Positions 9,093-17,869 of a stretch of 64,000 nt of DNA are shown one piece after another (within the stretch, counting starts at the first letter, position 1; each line of letters starts with the position of its first letter). Source of the stretch: Coriobacteriia bacterium. Its GTDB lineage: Bacteria > Actinomycetota > Coriobacteriia > Coriobacteriales > UBA8131. The DNA lies in assembly GCA_009784945.1 (NCBI GenBank), contig WQXH01000005.1, positions 1 to 64,000 of the forward strand. Direction: 5' to 3'. Below the pieces are notes generated by a model. It ran no database searches, had not been told where the DNA came from, and saw nothing but the letters and a program-made list of their open reading frames with translations. The position numbers and the translations under genes are program-made.

Positions 9093-10211
9093 GTGCCACA
9101 GCAGATTCATGTAAGGCTTGATGACAAGGTTTACGAAAACCTAAGCAAACTCTCTGTGATTACAAAAAAACCAATCCAAGACTGTACACGAGAAGCAATC
9201 ATCTACTATATTTCGAGAGAAATGCCGCAGGAGAAACCAAAAAAACCTCGCTTCAGGTTTATTGACCTATTTGCTGGTATCGGTGGCATGAGGATCGCGT
9301 TCGAGTCAAATCGTGGTCAATGTGTGTTCTCGAGCGAGTGGGACAAATATTGCCAGCAAACATATTTCTCTAACTTTAATGAGCTACCGGCTGGTGATAT
9401 TACCATTATTGAAGCTTCTGCCATTCCTGATCACGACATTTTGGTTGCAGGCTTTCCCTGTCAGCCATTCTCGATAGCTGGAGTCTCCAAGAAGAACAGC
9501 CTTGGAAGAGATACCGGTTTTCTTGATAAGACGCAGGGGACATTATTCTTCGATGTTGCAAGGATTATCAAAGAAAAACGCCCCAAAGCCTTCCTGCTTG
9601 AGAATGTCAAAAACATCAGAAGCCACGACAAAGGGAACACCTGGAAGGTCATTATGGAAACGCTTGAGGGGCTTGATTACGAGGTTTTCTCAGATGTACT
9701 TGATGGTCAGAGTTATGTTCCTCAACATCGCGAACGAGTGCTTATTGCTGGCTTTGACCGTAAGCGCTACGGGAATGAAGTGACATTCGATTTCCCAAAG
9801 AAGAAACCACGTATTAAGCCGAAAGTCAGTGACATTCTAGAGGCAGAAGTCGACGATAGATACACGCTATCCGATCATTTGTGGCAATATCTGCAAGATT
9901 ATGCAGAGAAGCATCGCGCTAGAGGAAACGGCTTTGGTTATGGAATGGTTGACCTAGATGGCGTCACTCGGACACTAAGCGCGCGTTACTACAAGGACGG
10001 TTCGGAAGTGTTAATACCACAGGAGGGCATTAATCCCAGAAGGCTAACTCCCAGGGAGTGCGCCAGGCTTCAGGGCTTCGGAGATAATTACGTAATACCT
10101 GTTTCTGATACTCAAGCATACAAGCAATTCGGGAATTCGGTTGTGGTCCCCCTGATGACTGCTGTTGCTAAAAGCATGACAAAAACTCTGGAGGTTTTAG
10201 ATGGTCGTTGA
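9093..10211 (+). CDS. DNA (cytosine-5)-methyltransferase, EcoRII/Dcm-like, with RHH-like N-terminus
   Basis: FIDLFAGIGG, GFPCQPFS, LLENVKN, PQHRERVLIAGF, RRLTPRECARLQGF, QFGNSV motifs; GTG start. Confidence 0.93.
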   Translation: MPQQIHVRLDDKVYENLSKLSVITKKPIQDCTREAIIYYISREMPQEKPKKPRFRFIDLFAGIGGMRIAFESNRGQCVFSSEWDKYCQQTYFSNFNELPAGDITIIEASAIPDHDILVAGFPCQPFSIAGVSKKNSLGRDTGFLDKTQGTLFFDVARIIKEKRPKAFLLENVKNIRSHDKGNTWKVIMETLEGLDYEVFSDVLDGQSYVPQHRERVLIAGFDRKRYGNEVTFDFPKKKPRIKPKVSDILEAEVDDRYTLSDHLWQYLQDYAEKHRARGNGFGYGMVDLDGVTRTLSARYYKDGSEVLIPQEGINPRRLTPRECARLQGFGDNYVIPVSDTQAYKQFGNSVVVPLMTAVAKSMTKTLEVLDGR

Positions 10212-11400
10212 TGACGAACTCAGAGAGCAAGAGAGTATTGCGGATAAGGCCATTAAGGCTGTTAGCAACGGGAAGCTTGCATATTGTAAGTTTCTTTCAG
10301 CAAACGACACTGGAGATACAGGTGGACACCAAGCCGGTATCTACATCGCGAAGAACGCACTTAAGATTCTTTTTGAAACCCCTGGGGAACGCGGGCAGAA
10401 TAAAGACAAGTTTGTGAAAATCAAGTGGCAAGATGATTTCGAAACCGAGTCAAGATTCATATACTACGGGCAAGGAACAAGAAACGAGTACCGAATAACT
10501 CGGTTTGGAAGGGGCTTTCCGTTTCTCCAGACTGAACACACTGGAGATTTGTTTGTTTTCGTGCAACTGGATGATGAAAATTACTCAGGTTTCATATTGA
10601 GCACTGAAGACGATATTGAGGAGTTTCTTGGGTGCTTCGGTATGAGTCCTTCTGACACTGGCAGCGTTATCGAGATAGCTGACTTTGGAATAGAACAGCA
10701 ATTGGAAGCTTCCATGAGAGAGTTCATCAAAGCGCTGAGCGTTGACTTTCCTGAAACAAAGGAGATGGCTTTAACAGCGCAGCGCATAGAGAATGATGTC
10801 TTTGATCATGAGGAGAATGCTTTATATGACCCGGACAGTAAACTGGTCTCATGGATAGATACTGAATACACTTTATTCAGGATGATTGAGCAGGAACGTT
10901 ATGGCTCAACCATCTCTAGGGGGTTTTCCTCTGTTGAGGAATTTGTTGTGTTCGCCAACAGCGTTCTCAATAAGCGAAAGAGCAGGGCAGGACGATCTCT
11001 GGAACATCACCTGTCAAGGATATTTGACTATAATGCCCTCAGCTATTCTCCGCAGCCTCGCACCGAAGGCAATAAGCGTCCTGATTTCATCTTCCCAAGT
11101 GAAGCAGCCTACCATACACCTAATTATCCAATTGAGAAACTCGTTCTTCTCGCAGCCAAAACAACCTGTAAAGACAGATGGCGTCAGGTGATCAACGAGG
11201 CGGATCGTTTCAAGGGTAGGGAGAAGCACCTCTTCACACTCCAGCAGGGCATTTCTGCCCAACAGATGGACGAAATGCACGAGGAGGGAATAGTGCTCGT
11301 CGTTCCAGAAAAATACATCGGAACGTATCCAAAAGCGAAGCGTGAGCAAATCTGGACGTTAAGACGATTCGTAAGCTCCACAAAAGAGAAGACGGGGTAA
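10201..11400 (+). CDS. EcoRII-family type II restriction endonuclease
   Basis: C-terminus RAGRSLEHHLSRIF..TEGNKRPDFIFPSEAAYHTP..KLVLLAAKTTCKDRWRQVINEADRF resembles the R.EcoRII catalytic domain; overlaps the MTase gene. Confidence 0.85.
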   Translation: MVVDDELREQESIADKAIKAVSNGKLAYCKFLSANDTGDTGGHQAGIYIAKNALKILFETPGERGQNKDKFVKIKWQDDFETESRFIYYGQGTRNEYRITRFGRGFPFLQTEHTGDLFVFVQLDDENYSGFILSTEDDIEEFLGCFGMSPSDTGSVIEIADFGIEQQLEASMREFIKALSVDFPETKEMALTAQRIENDVFDHEENALYDPDSKLVSWIDTEYTLFRMIEQERYGSTISRGFSSVEEFVVFANSVLNKRKSRAGRSLEHHLSRIFDYNALSYSPQPRTEGNKRPDFIFPSEAAYHTPNYPIEKLVLLAAKTTCKDRWRQVINEADRFKGREKHLFTLQQGISAQQMDEMHEEGIVLVVPEKYIGTYPKAKREQIWTLRRFVSSTKEKTG

Positions 11401-11415
11401 GGGGGAATTCTGAAA

Positions 11416-11874
11416 GTGGTTAAGCAAACTGATAGCATGTTTGCAGCAACCGACACTTCAGCAGCTGATAGTGCCGCCATCCATAAATCCATGCAAGGCA
11501 ATAAAGGTAAAGACACCAGACCTGAGCTGATTGTGCGAAAAATGTTGCGAGAAGCTGGGTATCCTGGATATCGCCTGCATTGGAAGAAGGCTCCAGGAAA
11601 ACCAGACATCGCTTACCCAGGTAGGAAGATAGCCATTTTTGTCAATGGCTGTTACTGGCACCGTCACCCTGGCTGTAATCTCGCCTATACACCAAAGACC
11701 AACCAGTATTTCTGGATTAACAAATTCGAAGATACAGTCGAGCGCGACAAGCGTAACTATCAGCAGCTTGAGGAGGCAGGGTGGAAGATCTTTGTAATCT
11801 GGGAGTGTGAGCTGGGCACCTCCGGAGAGCATTGTGTCATAGATTCTATCATCAACAGTTTTGCTGCAGGGTAG
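11416..11874 (+). CDS. vsr: Very short patch repair endonuclease (Vsr)
   Basis: MQGNKGKDTRPELIVRKMLREAGYPGYRLH..GKPDIAYPGRKIAIFVNGCYWHRHPGC, the Vsr signature. Confidence 0.93.
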   Translation: MVKQTDSMFAATDTSAADSAAIHKSMQGNKGKDTRPELIVRKMLREAGYPGYRLHWKKAPGKPDIAYPGRKIAIFVNGCYWHRHPGCNLAYTPKTNQYFWINKFEDTVERDKRNYQQLEEAGWKIFVIWECELGTSGEHCVIDSIINSFAAG

Positions 11875-11891
11875 CAAAGTAAAGGAGAGCA

Positions 11892-13535
11892 ATGAGCAAA
11901 GAAAAAGATAAGAAGAACAAGCTTAATCTATATCTAATAAAAACTGGATTTGAAATGCCTGATCCTAGGAGCGCAACAGAGGTGGCAAGCGAGTCATTGT
12001 GCAATGAAGACAAGCGGGAGCAGAAGCAATTGGTTCGAGAAGGTGTTTTTGCGCAAGTGATTCCAGATGTTGGGATACTCTTTTCAAAGCCTGCTTCCAT
12101 CAACAAGCCTTCATGGGCAGAGAGGTTTTTCAAGGGCATGGTGGATACGAGCACCTTTCATGCTTCATCCACTAGTGCTGTGCTGTTAATAGAATTAGGT
12201 GTGGCTGATGGATTAAGTGAGCCACGCATTTTTGCGCAAACGTTTGGGTTGGGTCGATATCTACTCGAAGACAATGCGATAGAAGAAAGCTTCGGCTTAA
12301 AGACAGTGCTGAACATGATTGAAGTTGATTCTATTAGAAAGCTTGTTAAGACTAGTGTTGGCGGTAACCTAAAGACAAGTAGTGAGCAGATGCCATTGAA
12401 GGCAACAATGGGAGAGTTTGGACTGGATATTGATAGAGACTTACTGAGCAGGTTGACGGCAATCGGACCCGATGATGGATTGTTTTCTGGGACATTGTCT
12501 GGTGGAGACAGCATATCTTTGACTGCTCCAGTTGACATCTTTTCTTTTCGTGATTTTTGCGCACAGGCCTACGATGTGTATTTGTCGGACGAATACATAA
12601 AAAAGTTTCCTTGGTTTGACCATATAAAACCTGTCAAGGATAAGAGTCTTATCAAGCATTTGAATGCTGGACTGGTGCATGCAGTTAAAAGTGGTTCCAA
12701 AGATATATGGATGGCGGTTCCGGAAATAATTGATTGGGAGAAGACTTGTGGATTCAAATATCTTGGTATTCGAGAGCCAGTGGACGATATTATTCTCAAT
12801 GAGGTTTTAGGTGCAATGTGCGAGGAGCTTACTGAGTTCGAGCAATTCGAAAGTGTTAGAATTCGGATGATAAGCGCAGAGGACAGCAGCTGTCTTTCAA
12901 GTTGGCCAGCCAACAAATGTCTGTATGGAGAACTTACGTTAGACGACAAGCAGTTTTGCATAAGCAACGGCAAATGGTTTCAGATAAGTAAAGATTTTGC
13001 TGATGATATACGCCAGAGTTATGAGAGCACAACAGTGTCCGATTTTCCGTTTATCAACTATGCTGGCAACATTAAGAATGAGCAAAACTATAACAGCGCG
13101 CTGGTCGAACAAAACCCAACTGACTGTCTTTTGATGGATAGGAGAAATGTCGTGTATGGGGGAGGCCACAGTAAGGTCGAGCTATGTGATGTGCTGACAG
13201 CAGACGGCAAATTGATTCATACTAAAATCTATTCAGGTTCTTCTACGCTAAGCCACTTGTTTAATCAAGGTCTTGTTTCTGCTGGGCTATCTAAATCTGA
13301 TACAGGATTCTTGGCTAAAGCTAATGAGAAAATCGCTGAGGCTGGAGGATGTGAGAGGTTTGTCTTAAAGAATGATTCCATTAACGAAGTGGTGTTCGGG
13401 ATAGTATCCAAGGAAGACACGAATCTTCCTCAGATTCCCTTTTTCAGCAAGGTCGCATTCCATTACGTCAAGGCCCAGCTAAAGATGATTGGGCTGAAAG
13501 TCTCACTAAGAACAATTGTGAAGACTCTGGTTTAG
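11892..13535 (+). CDS. DUF6119 / TIGR04141-like sporadically distributed protein
   Basis: KLNLYLIK..; GKWFQISKDFADDI; DRRNVVYGGGHSKVELCDVLTADGKLIHTKIYSGSSTLSHLFNQGLVSA. Confidence 0.75.
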   Translation: MSKEKDKKNKLNLYLIKTGFEMPDPRSATEVASESLCNEDKREQKQLVREGVFAQVIPDVGILFSKPASINKPSWAERFFKGMVDTSTFHASSTSAVLLIELGVADGLSEPRIFAQTFGLGRYLLEDNAIEESFGLKTVLNMIEVDSIRKLVKTSVGGNLKTSSEQMPLKATMGEFGLDIDRDLLSRLTAIGPDDGLFSGTLSGGDSISLTAPVDIFSFRDFCAQAYDVYLSDEYIKKFPWFDHIKPVKDKSLIKHLNAGLVHAVKSGSKDIWMAVPEIIDWEKTCGFKYLGIREPVDDIILNEVLGAMCEELTEFEQFESVRIRMISAEDSSCLSSWPANKCLYGELTLDDKQFCISNGKWFQISKDFADDIRQSYESTTVSDFPFINYAGNIKNEQNYNSALVEQNPTDCLLMDRRNVVYGGGHSKVELCDVLTADGKLIHTKIYSGSSTLSHLFNQGLVSAGLSKSDTGFLAKANEKIAEAGGCERFVLKNDSINEVVFGIVSKEDTNLPQIPFFSKVAFHYVKAQLKMIGLKVSLRTIVKTLV

Positions 13536-13750
13536 TTATGGAACGGACTTGTTCCAGAATGCTTATCCAGAAATACTAAAAGTGCTTCTTTTGGGACTGT
13601 CCAGCGGCCGTTGATGTAGATGGCTTCGGGGATTTCTCCTGAGGTGAGCCATCTGGTGACGGTGCGGGGGGACTTACGGAGGAGTTTTGCGATGTCGGTA
13701 GGGGTGAGGTAGCTGGGCAGTGCCTCAATGGGTGTTGTCTCGGCGACCAT
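13532..13750 (-). CDS. Small HTH (MerR/Xis-like) DNA-binding protein, candidate excisionase
   Basis: YLTPTDIAKLLRKSPRTVTRWLTSGEIPEAIYINGRWTVPKEALLVFL; located near the integrase. Confidence 0.75.
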   Translation of the reverse strand: MVAETTPIEALPSYLTPTDIAKLLRKSPRTVTRWLTSGEIPEAIYINGRWTVPKEALLVFLDKHSGTSPFHN

Positions 13751-13822
13751 TGGTTTTCTTCCTTTCTCAAGGTGCGTTAAACACGAACTTAACGTATATA
13801 GCAAATAATAACGGAAAGATAG

Positions 13823-13852
13823 TTGACAATCAAGCTGTGTAGCAGATATCAT
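13823..13852 (+). promoter_or_regulatory. Promoter for the 13889 gene
   Basis: TTGACA-18 bp-TATCAT. Confidence 0.6.
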
Positions 13853-13888
13853 GTCTACATGAGAGAAAACGTAGATAAAGGACAGATA

Positions 13889-15091
13889 ATGGATTCAGGT
13901 CAGATTAACAGACCGAGTGTTTTGCCTTGGCTGGTTTGCTCAACACTGCATGCCAGTGAGGTAAGTACAGGCAATAAGACCTACCGCTTCTTTGCGGAGG
14001 ACATCAAGGAGGGCGAGCATCACGCAATTGAGTTACTGCCGCTGGAGTTCTTTAACCAAGAGCTCATGAAAGTGGATACCACCTCGGAGCTCAGCCTTCT
14101 GCGTTTTTGTGAAAAGTGGGGGCTTTTGCTCTCGCCGCTTTATGCCTCGAAGACCCATGCGCTCTCTGGGCGCAAGGCAAGCAACGACTTGGCTTATGGC
14201 TATTACTACCCTACGAGCTATCGTGACGGGATTGCTGCCCTGGAAGGGCAGCTTGCTGCCGACATAGAGGCTTTCAGGGGCTCTTGTGGCTTCGAGACTG
14301 CTGATGAGGCGGTGCAACAGCTTATAGGCTCTGAGTTTGCGCGAGAAGCGGTTGCAAAGGGCGACTATGGTGACCCATCTCACTTTGGCGCTGTCGTGTC
14401 TGTTGATGAAGTGGCGTATACCGTGCGTTTGCTTCAGATAGCATGTGGGATTCTAGCAGCGCATCAGTCAGGGCTGAGAGGCCAGGAGCTACACTACTAC
14501 TTGCTCAACGATAATGTCATCCCAAGAAAACATCCAATCGAGCTGGAGACCCGCCTTGGCTTTGACCTTTTGTTTGGGGACTACCTAGCAGCAGCTCAGC
14601 AGATTGAGCTGGCAAAGGGTAGCGGAACTGAAGTCGACAAGGAGCGCATTCGCGTCGTGGGGAACGTTTATATGGAAATGGGTGTAGAGAATGCAAGGAG
14701 CTTTATCAGACAGGCAACAATCAATCTTGCGCTGGAGAACATCTGGATGCGCGAGGACGGCGACAAGCTGGAGGGAGAGGGCTTTTGGGGTGAGCCACTG
14801 CAAGTCATGGAAGGGTCGCTCCTAGAGGCAATACTTACCAACTTTGACTATGTGATGAATGCGCCCTTTGACTGGTCGACGTGCGAGCACTGTGGACGAG
14901 TCTTCAAGTTTCAAAAGGAATATGACCCAGCCAATCGCTATCGCAAATCTATGTTTTGTCGCGATAGTTGCCGTGTGCGAAGTGCACAGATTAAGCGCAA
15001 CAATGCCGCTCATGGGCTGGGGAATCAGTCCATCGAAAAGGCTATGAATGATCTTTCTCCCGATGGCTATGAGCCAGAGGGATTGAGATAG
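13889..15091 (+). CDS. Element-associated hypothetical protein with C-terminal zinc finger
   Basis: CEHCGRVFKF...RKSMFCRDSCRVRSAQIKR; RBS before ATG 13889. Confidence 0.65.
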   Translation: MDSGQINRPSVLPWLVCSTLHASEVSTGNKTYRFFAEDIKEGEHHAIELLPLEFFNQELMKVDTTSELSLLRFCEKWGLLLSPLYASKTHALSGRKASNDLAYGYYYPTSYRDGIAALEGQLAADIEAFRGSCGFETADEAVQQLIGSEFAREAVAKGDYGDPSHFGAVVSVDEVAYTVRLLQIACGILAAHQSGLRGQELHYYLLNDNVIPRKHPIELETRLGFDLLFGDYLAAAQQIELAKGSGTEVDKERIRVVGNVYMEMGVENARSFIRQATINLALENIWMREDGDKLEGEGFWGEPLQVMEGSLLEAILTNFDYVMNAPFDWSTCEHCGRVFKFQKEYDPANRYRKSMFCRDSCRVRSAQIKRNNAAHGLGNQSIEKAMNDLSPDGYEPEGLR

Positions 15092-15122
15092 AAGTGACCA
15101 AGATGCTTTCGCTTGAGAGGAG

Positions 15123-16349
15123 GTGAATGATATGAAAGTGTATGGAAACGGTTCTGTGGTTAAGAAAGGCAAAGGCTTCCTTCTTCGGGTAGTAATTGGC
15201 TACGGTGAGGACGGAGAGCCTATTCGCAAGTCTAAGTCAGCAAAAACACAATCCAAGCGGCAAGCTGATAAATTGTTACGTGAGTGGATTCGCGAGCTTG
15301 AGGCAATGGTTACCACTGTTGAAGGAGAGAAGATGACGGTGAGCGAGCTCTTGCAGTTTCACATCGACATTCTGGATGAGACAAAGAGTGTGCGACCAAG
15401 AACGATTGATGGCTATCGCAAGCTCAAGCTCTATGCAGACAAGATGATAGGCAGCAAGCTCATCATAGAGCTAACGTTTGCAGACATTGAAGAGTTCTGT
15501 TTAGAGCTGAAGAGGACTGGCGGTGCTGACGGCAACAGCCTGAGCGCCAATACGGTTATCAAGGTTTTCACGCTCATTAAGGCAGCTCTCAAGCAAGCGG
15601 TCAAGCGACGTTGGATTCCCTACAATCCAGCAATTGATGCAAACCCCTTCAAGCTGGAGAAGCCAGAGGTGCATATCCTTAGTGAAGATGAGACTCGTCG
15701 CTTTATCGCACGGGTGCTGGAGTACCCACGCAAGGATCAGGCGGCAGCCATGCTCATCAGCGTATGCTGCGGCACGAGGCGTGGTGAGGTTTGTTCTCTC
15801 AGGTGGAGTGACATCGATCTGGATAAACAGGTCGTCTATCTGCGCAATGCGGTATCAGAGGTATCAAAGCAACAAGGTAGCGGAAAGACGCTGCACTTCG
15901 ATTCTCCCAAGAACGCCAATGGTACAAGGGATATCCCCATTCCAGACATCTGCGCTGACTATCTCCGCAAGGAGAAGGAGGAGCAACGTCAAAGGTTGGC
16001 GTACTTCAACCTCCATCAAGGTGAGGACACGCCAGTCTGTGCCAACAGCAAGGGCGGCTTCATGCGCCCATCCAACCTCTCGAAGTTCTCAAAGACCTTC
16101 CTGTTGGATAACGGCTTTGACCCAAGGCTCACGCTGCACAGTCTGCGGCATGGATTTGTGACCCACCTGCTCGACAGAGGAATGCCTGCCAATCAGATTG
16201 GTCAGATATCTGGCCAAACGCCTAAGGTGGTACTCGACACCTATGGCAACCACAGAAGTGAAGCTGTCATCCAAAAACTGGCAGCAGAGCTCAACGAGAT
16301 TACCTCACTGAAGCCCAGCGAGGAAAGCGCTCTGAGGGCTGTTTCCTGA
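15123..16349 (+). CDS. Tyrosine recombinase / integrase
   Basis: CGTRRGEVCSLRWSDID, LHSLRHGFVTHLLDRG, YGNH; adjacent to tRNA-Val att. Confidence 0.95.
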   Translation: MNDMKVYGNGSVVKKGKGFLLRVVIGYGEDGEPIRKSKSAKTQSKRQADKLLREWIRELEAMVTTVEGEKMTVSELLQFHIDILDETKSVRPRTIDGYRKLKLYADKMIGSKLIIELTFADIEEFCLELKRTGGADGNSLSANTVIKVFTLIKAALKQAVKRRWIPYNPAIDANPFKLEKPEVHILSEDETRRFIARVLEYPRKDQAAAMLISVCCGTRRGEVCSLRWSDIDLDKQVVYLRNAVSEVSKQQGSGKTLHFDSPKNANGTRDIPIPDICADYLRKEKEEQRQRLAYFNLHQGEDTPVCANSKGGFMRPSNLSKFSKTFLLDNGFDPRLTLHSLRHGFVTHLLDRGMPANQIGQISGQTPKVVLDTYGNHRSEAVIQKLAAELNEITSLKPSEESALRAVS

Positions 16350-16460
16350 CACTTCGATTACTGGTGCAATGATGATGACTACAATGACCGAAAACTACCC
16401 CAAACAACCACTTTGGCACGACGTTTCCGCTGTCAAGCGAACCGCAATCAGCCAAAGTTT

Positions 16461-16502
16461 CTGCCACCTCTCTGCCACCAAGGGTACAAATCCCTGCCAC
16501 CA
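16461..16502. promoter_or_regulatory. Right-end integrase arm-type repeats (island B)
   Basis: CTGCCACC(A/T) at 16461, 16472 and 16494 (spacing 11 and 22 bp). Confidence 0.5.
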
Positions 16503-16545
16503 AATCAAAAAAGTCAGAGCGAATAACGCTCTGACCAGCAGTTTA

Positions 16546-16590
16546 ATGGTGGGCGATAACGGATTTGAACCGCTGACCTTGTGCGTGTAA
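16546..16590. repeat. att copy 3 within the intact tRNA-Val gene
   Basis: Same 45 bp as copies 1 and 2. Confidence 0.92.
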
Positions 16591-16621
16591 AGCACCTGCG
16601 CTACCGCTGCGCCAATCGCCC
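16547..16621 (-). tRNA. tRNA-Val (anticodon UAC), CCA encoded
   Basis: GGGCGATTGGCGCAGCGGTAGCGCAGGTGCTTTACACGCACAAGGTCAGCGGTTCAAATCCGTTATCGCCCACCA; loop TTTACAC. Confidence 0.92.
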
Positions 16622-16717
16622 ACTTGTTTAGACTCTCAGTTTCAGGAACTGATGGTGGATAGTATAACGTAAGTTCGACTCCCTATGCCAGAGGTCAAAC
16701 CCGATGATGCAAAAAGC

Positions 16718-16791
16718 TGGCTGGGGCACAGGGAGTCGAACCCCGACTAACGGCACCAAAAACCGTTGTCCTACCATTAGACGATGCCCCA
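16718..16791 (-). tRNA. tRNA-Gln (anticodon UUG), CCA encoded
   Basis: TGGGGCATCGTCTAATGGTAGGACAACGGTTTTTGGTGCCGTTAGTCGGGGTTCGACTCCCTGTGCCCCAGCCA. Confidence 0.92.
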
Positions 16792-16843
16792 GCTTTAGGG
16801 AAACATAGATTTTAGGCTAAGCGGGGCAAAGCGTCTAGCAGAA

Positions 16844-17869
16844 ATGAAAAGTTTTTTCACAATCCGTTTTTTCACAATCGCAAAATGTGCGCCAAAGTTG
16901 CTTGGTCTAAGAAGGCGTATACTGATAGCTGGATTTAGTGGAAATGTGCAAGAATTGGATACATTACAAGAACAAGATCAAGGAAGCCTCTCACAAATAG
17001 AGCTCTTAATGTATGAAGAGCTCGATTCAACCAATGATGAGCTCAGGAGAATTCTCACTCTAGAAGGCACATTTAACAACACGGCAAAAATGGCTACATT
17101 AAGTGGGGGCAGCGAAAGACTAACCAGCGGCAATCCAACAGCGGTCATTGCTCTGCGCCAAACAGCAGGTCGTGGGCGCCTTGGGCGCAGCTGGGCATCT
17201 CCGGCGGGCGGACTCTACTTTTCTGTTGCGCTTGATGTATCCGATGCTTTAGAGGGCACAGCAGCTCTCAGCTTGCTCGTAGCCTTGGCTATAAGAAAGA
17301 CCCTTGCTGGATGGGTTTTAGGTGAGCCCCACAGCCAAGGGCTCCCGGCAACAAAGCATCAGACCATATCGGTCAAATGGCCCAATGACATTCTCTGCTC
17401 AAGTGGCAAATTAGTGGGAATCCTCATCGAGCTGCTTCAGCTTGCACCTGGGCAAAGGACTGCTCTCATAGGTGTTGGCATCAATCTGAACCGACCCCAT
17501 AAAGGTGCGAGCGATGCAGCAGCCTATCTCTCTGATCTAGGCCATGCTCCCCCAACGCTCGAAGCAGGTGCCAGGCAGGCGCTCAGCAGCATCTTAGGCT
17601 ACTACGGTAGATGGAAAGACGAAGGCTACTGCTTTGCCCACTTTGCCAGTGAGTATAACCAGCATCTTTTGCTGCTTGGGCAATACGCCATAGCCAGCAA
17701 TAGTCAGGGGTCGGTGCTTGCAGAGGGAACCGTTCAAGGCGTTGATAACAACGGCCAGCTGCTCCTGCTCAGCACTGAGGGAGTCATTAATAAGATCAAC
17801 ACCGGCGAGGTTACACTCAGGCAGCAAGATAACCACACCGCAAAAGAAAACGTACAACATGACAGATAG
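16844..17869 (+). CDS. birA: Biotin--[acetyl-CoA-carboxylase] ligase (start uncertain)
   Basis: ALRQTAGRGRLGRSWASPAGGLYFS, VKWPNDILCSSGKLVGILIE, ALIGVGINLNRP. Confidence 0.9.
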   Translation: MKSFFTIRFFTIAKCAPKLLGLRRRILIAGFSGNVQELDTLQEQDQGSLSQIELLMYEELDSTNDELRRILTLEGTFNNTAKMATLSGGSERLTSGNPTAVIALRQTAGRGRLGRSWASPAGGLYFSVALDVSDALEGTAALSLLVALAIRKTLAGWVLGEPHSQGLPATKHQTISVKWPNDILCSSGKLVGILIELLQLAPGQRTALIGVGINLNRPHKGASDAAAYLSDLGHAPPTLEAGARQALSSILGYYGRWKDEGYCFAHFASEYNQHLLLLGQYAIASNSQGSVLAEGTVQGVDNNGQLLLLSTEGVINKINTGEVTLRQQDNHTAKENVQHDR

